Assembly: GCA_029339505.1 (NCBI GenBank)
Contig: JAQISU010000069.1
Location: 8,497,501-8,561,500, forward strand
Length of the DNA: 64,000 bases
Direction: 5' to 3'
From: Unio delphinus
Lineage: Eukaryota > Mollusca > Bivalvia > Unionida > Unionidae
This document shows, in pieces, positions 63,482 to 64,000 of the stretch (the stretch's first letter is position 1; every line of letters starts with the position of its first letter). The translations under genes were made by a program, and so were the position numbers. Below the pieces are notes generated by a model that had not been told where the DNA came from, made no database searches, and saw nothing but the letters and a program-made list of their open reading frames with translations.

Positions 63482-63745
63482 CAAGGGTGCCCCGAGTGGC
63501 TGAGTAGTCTAAAGCGCTGTCCGTTACGGACCACTGCCATCTCACCTGTCTGTGTGTGTTCAAGTCTAAGTTTCGGCAAATGTAGTTATGTGAGAAAGCT
63601 TGCCAGTAGCTTCTCGTGGGTCAGTGGTTCTTTCCATGGTTTGTCCGGTTTCTTCCTCCACCATTAATACTGGCTGCTATGTATAGCCTATATTGTGCTG
63701 AAAAATGGCATTAAACCATACAAAACAAACAAACAAACAAACCAA
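63482..63745 (+). mobile_element. tRNA-derived SINE, second family
   Basis: Head ccccgagtggctgagtagtctaaa-like with A-box-like gtggctgagtag and B-box-like gtgttcaagtc. Body with cggtttcttcctccacca, then the 3' end tgctgaaaaatggcattaaa and an (AAAC)n tail. The tail also occurs at about 27575. Confidence 0.78.
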
Positions 63746-63892
63746 CAGGGTATTGGCCACGAATTAGAGACAATTGAATTGCATTATCATTGCTTTAGAG
63801 AATGGTTTATCCTTAAACGCGAGCAGTCCACTAACAACCCAGTATAAGATATATTCCACCACATATCACACTGAACTCTTAGCATTAGATAT

Positions 63893-64000
63893 AATGACCG
63901 CTTTGCCCTCAGTTAGAGTGTCCACCTTGGATACTAGAGGTTGCTGGTTTTATCCTCAGCCAATTCATACAAAAAATTCATAAAAATGGTATTCTGCTCA
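63893..64000 (+). mobile_element. Degenerate tRNA-derived SINE head at the window edge
   Basis: atgaccgctttgccctcag, ttagagtgtccacc and ggttttatcctcagcc match the head of the 41193 family with many changes, then ataaaaatggta-like body; cut by the window end. Confidence 0.6.

Noticed and set aside
63365..63667. 100-codon ORF
   Set aside because: Lies across a tRNA-derived SINE; not a gene.

Overview
The window is animal nuclear DNA that looks lophotrochozoan and most likely molluscan. It is AT-rich with very sparse coding, and it is full of micro- and minisatellites, tRNA-derived SINEs, small hAT-type MITEs and a LINE relic. The species call is inference only. Two related but clearly diverged Polinton/Maverick-type (adintovirus-like) integrated DNA elements sit in it in opposite orientation, about 26 kb apart.

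Element 1 (2159-18675, 16.5 kb) has 228-bp terminal inverted repeats (TIRs) and the 5-bp target duplication GCCAT. It lies inside a host minisatellite. It is decayed: nonsense codons or frameshifts hit the major capsid protein, packaging ATPase, polymerase, PLA2, fibre-like and other genes. It also carries a nested 2-kb repeat-rich insertion.

Element 2 (44952-59783, 14.8 kb) has 228-229-bp TIRs and the 5-bp target duplication CCAAG. It is nearly intact. Its clear lesions are one nonsense codon in a pVI/pX-like virion gene and an internal deletion of a small Cys-rich gene.

Both share one gene plan. From the replication end it reads: packaging ATPase; divergently, a zinc ribbon, a PLA2 domain and a DDE integrase; a convergent giant polymerase; a stand-alone HNH endonuclease; then a rightward virion block. 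The virion block holds an unknown small ORF, a 335-aa protein, a small basic protein, the double jelly-roll major capsid protein, a pVI/pX-like protein, an adenain-like protease, a coiled-coil/fibre-like protein, a two-TM protein and a penton-like protein. Integrase would insert the element, the polymerase would copy it, and ATPase, protease and capsid genes would package it.

The most interesting points are: (1) a single protein joining family-B DNA polymerase, SF1 helicase and an HNH nuclease; (2) a parvovirus-VP1-like PLA2 domain with no start codon of its own, reachable by a -1 shift at an A AAA AAC heptamer kept in both copies; (3) TIRs that are themselves bounded by inverted copies of the terminal 16-mer, like a MITE; (4) a family of short palindromes at gene junctions and in frame inside genes; (5) a 30-residue NLS-like repeat expansion at the polymerase N-terminus in element 2 only.

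The host DNA from 18.7 to 44.9 kb shows no gene I can support. At the right end (60.8-63.1 kb) there is a possible three-exon secreted, TNFR-like cysteine-rich gene whose first intron holds two minisatellites.
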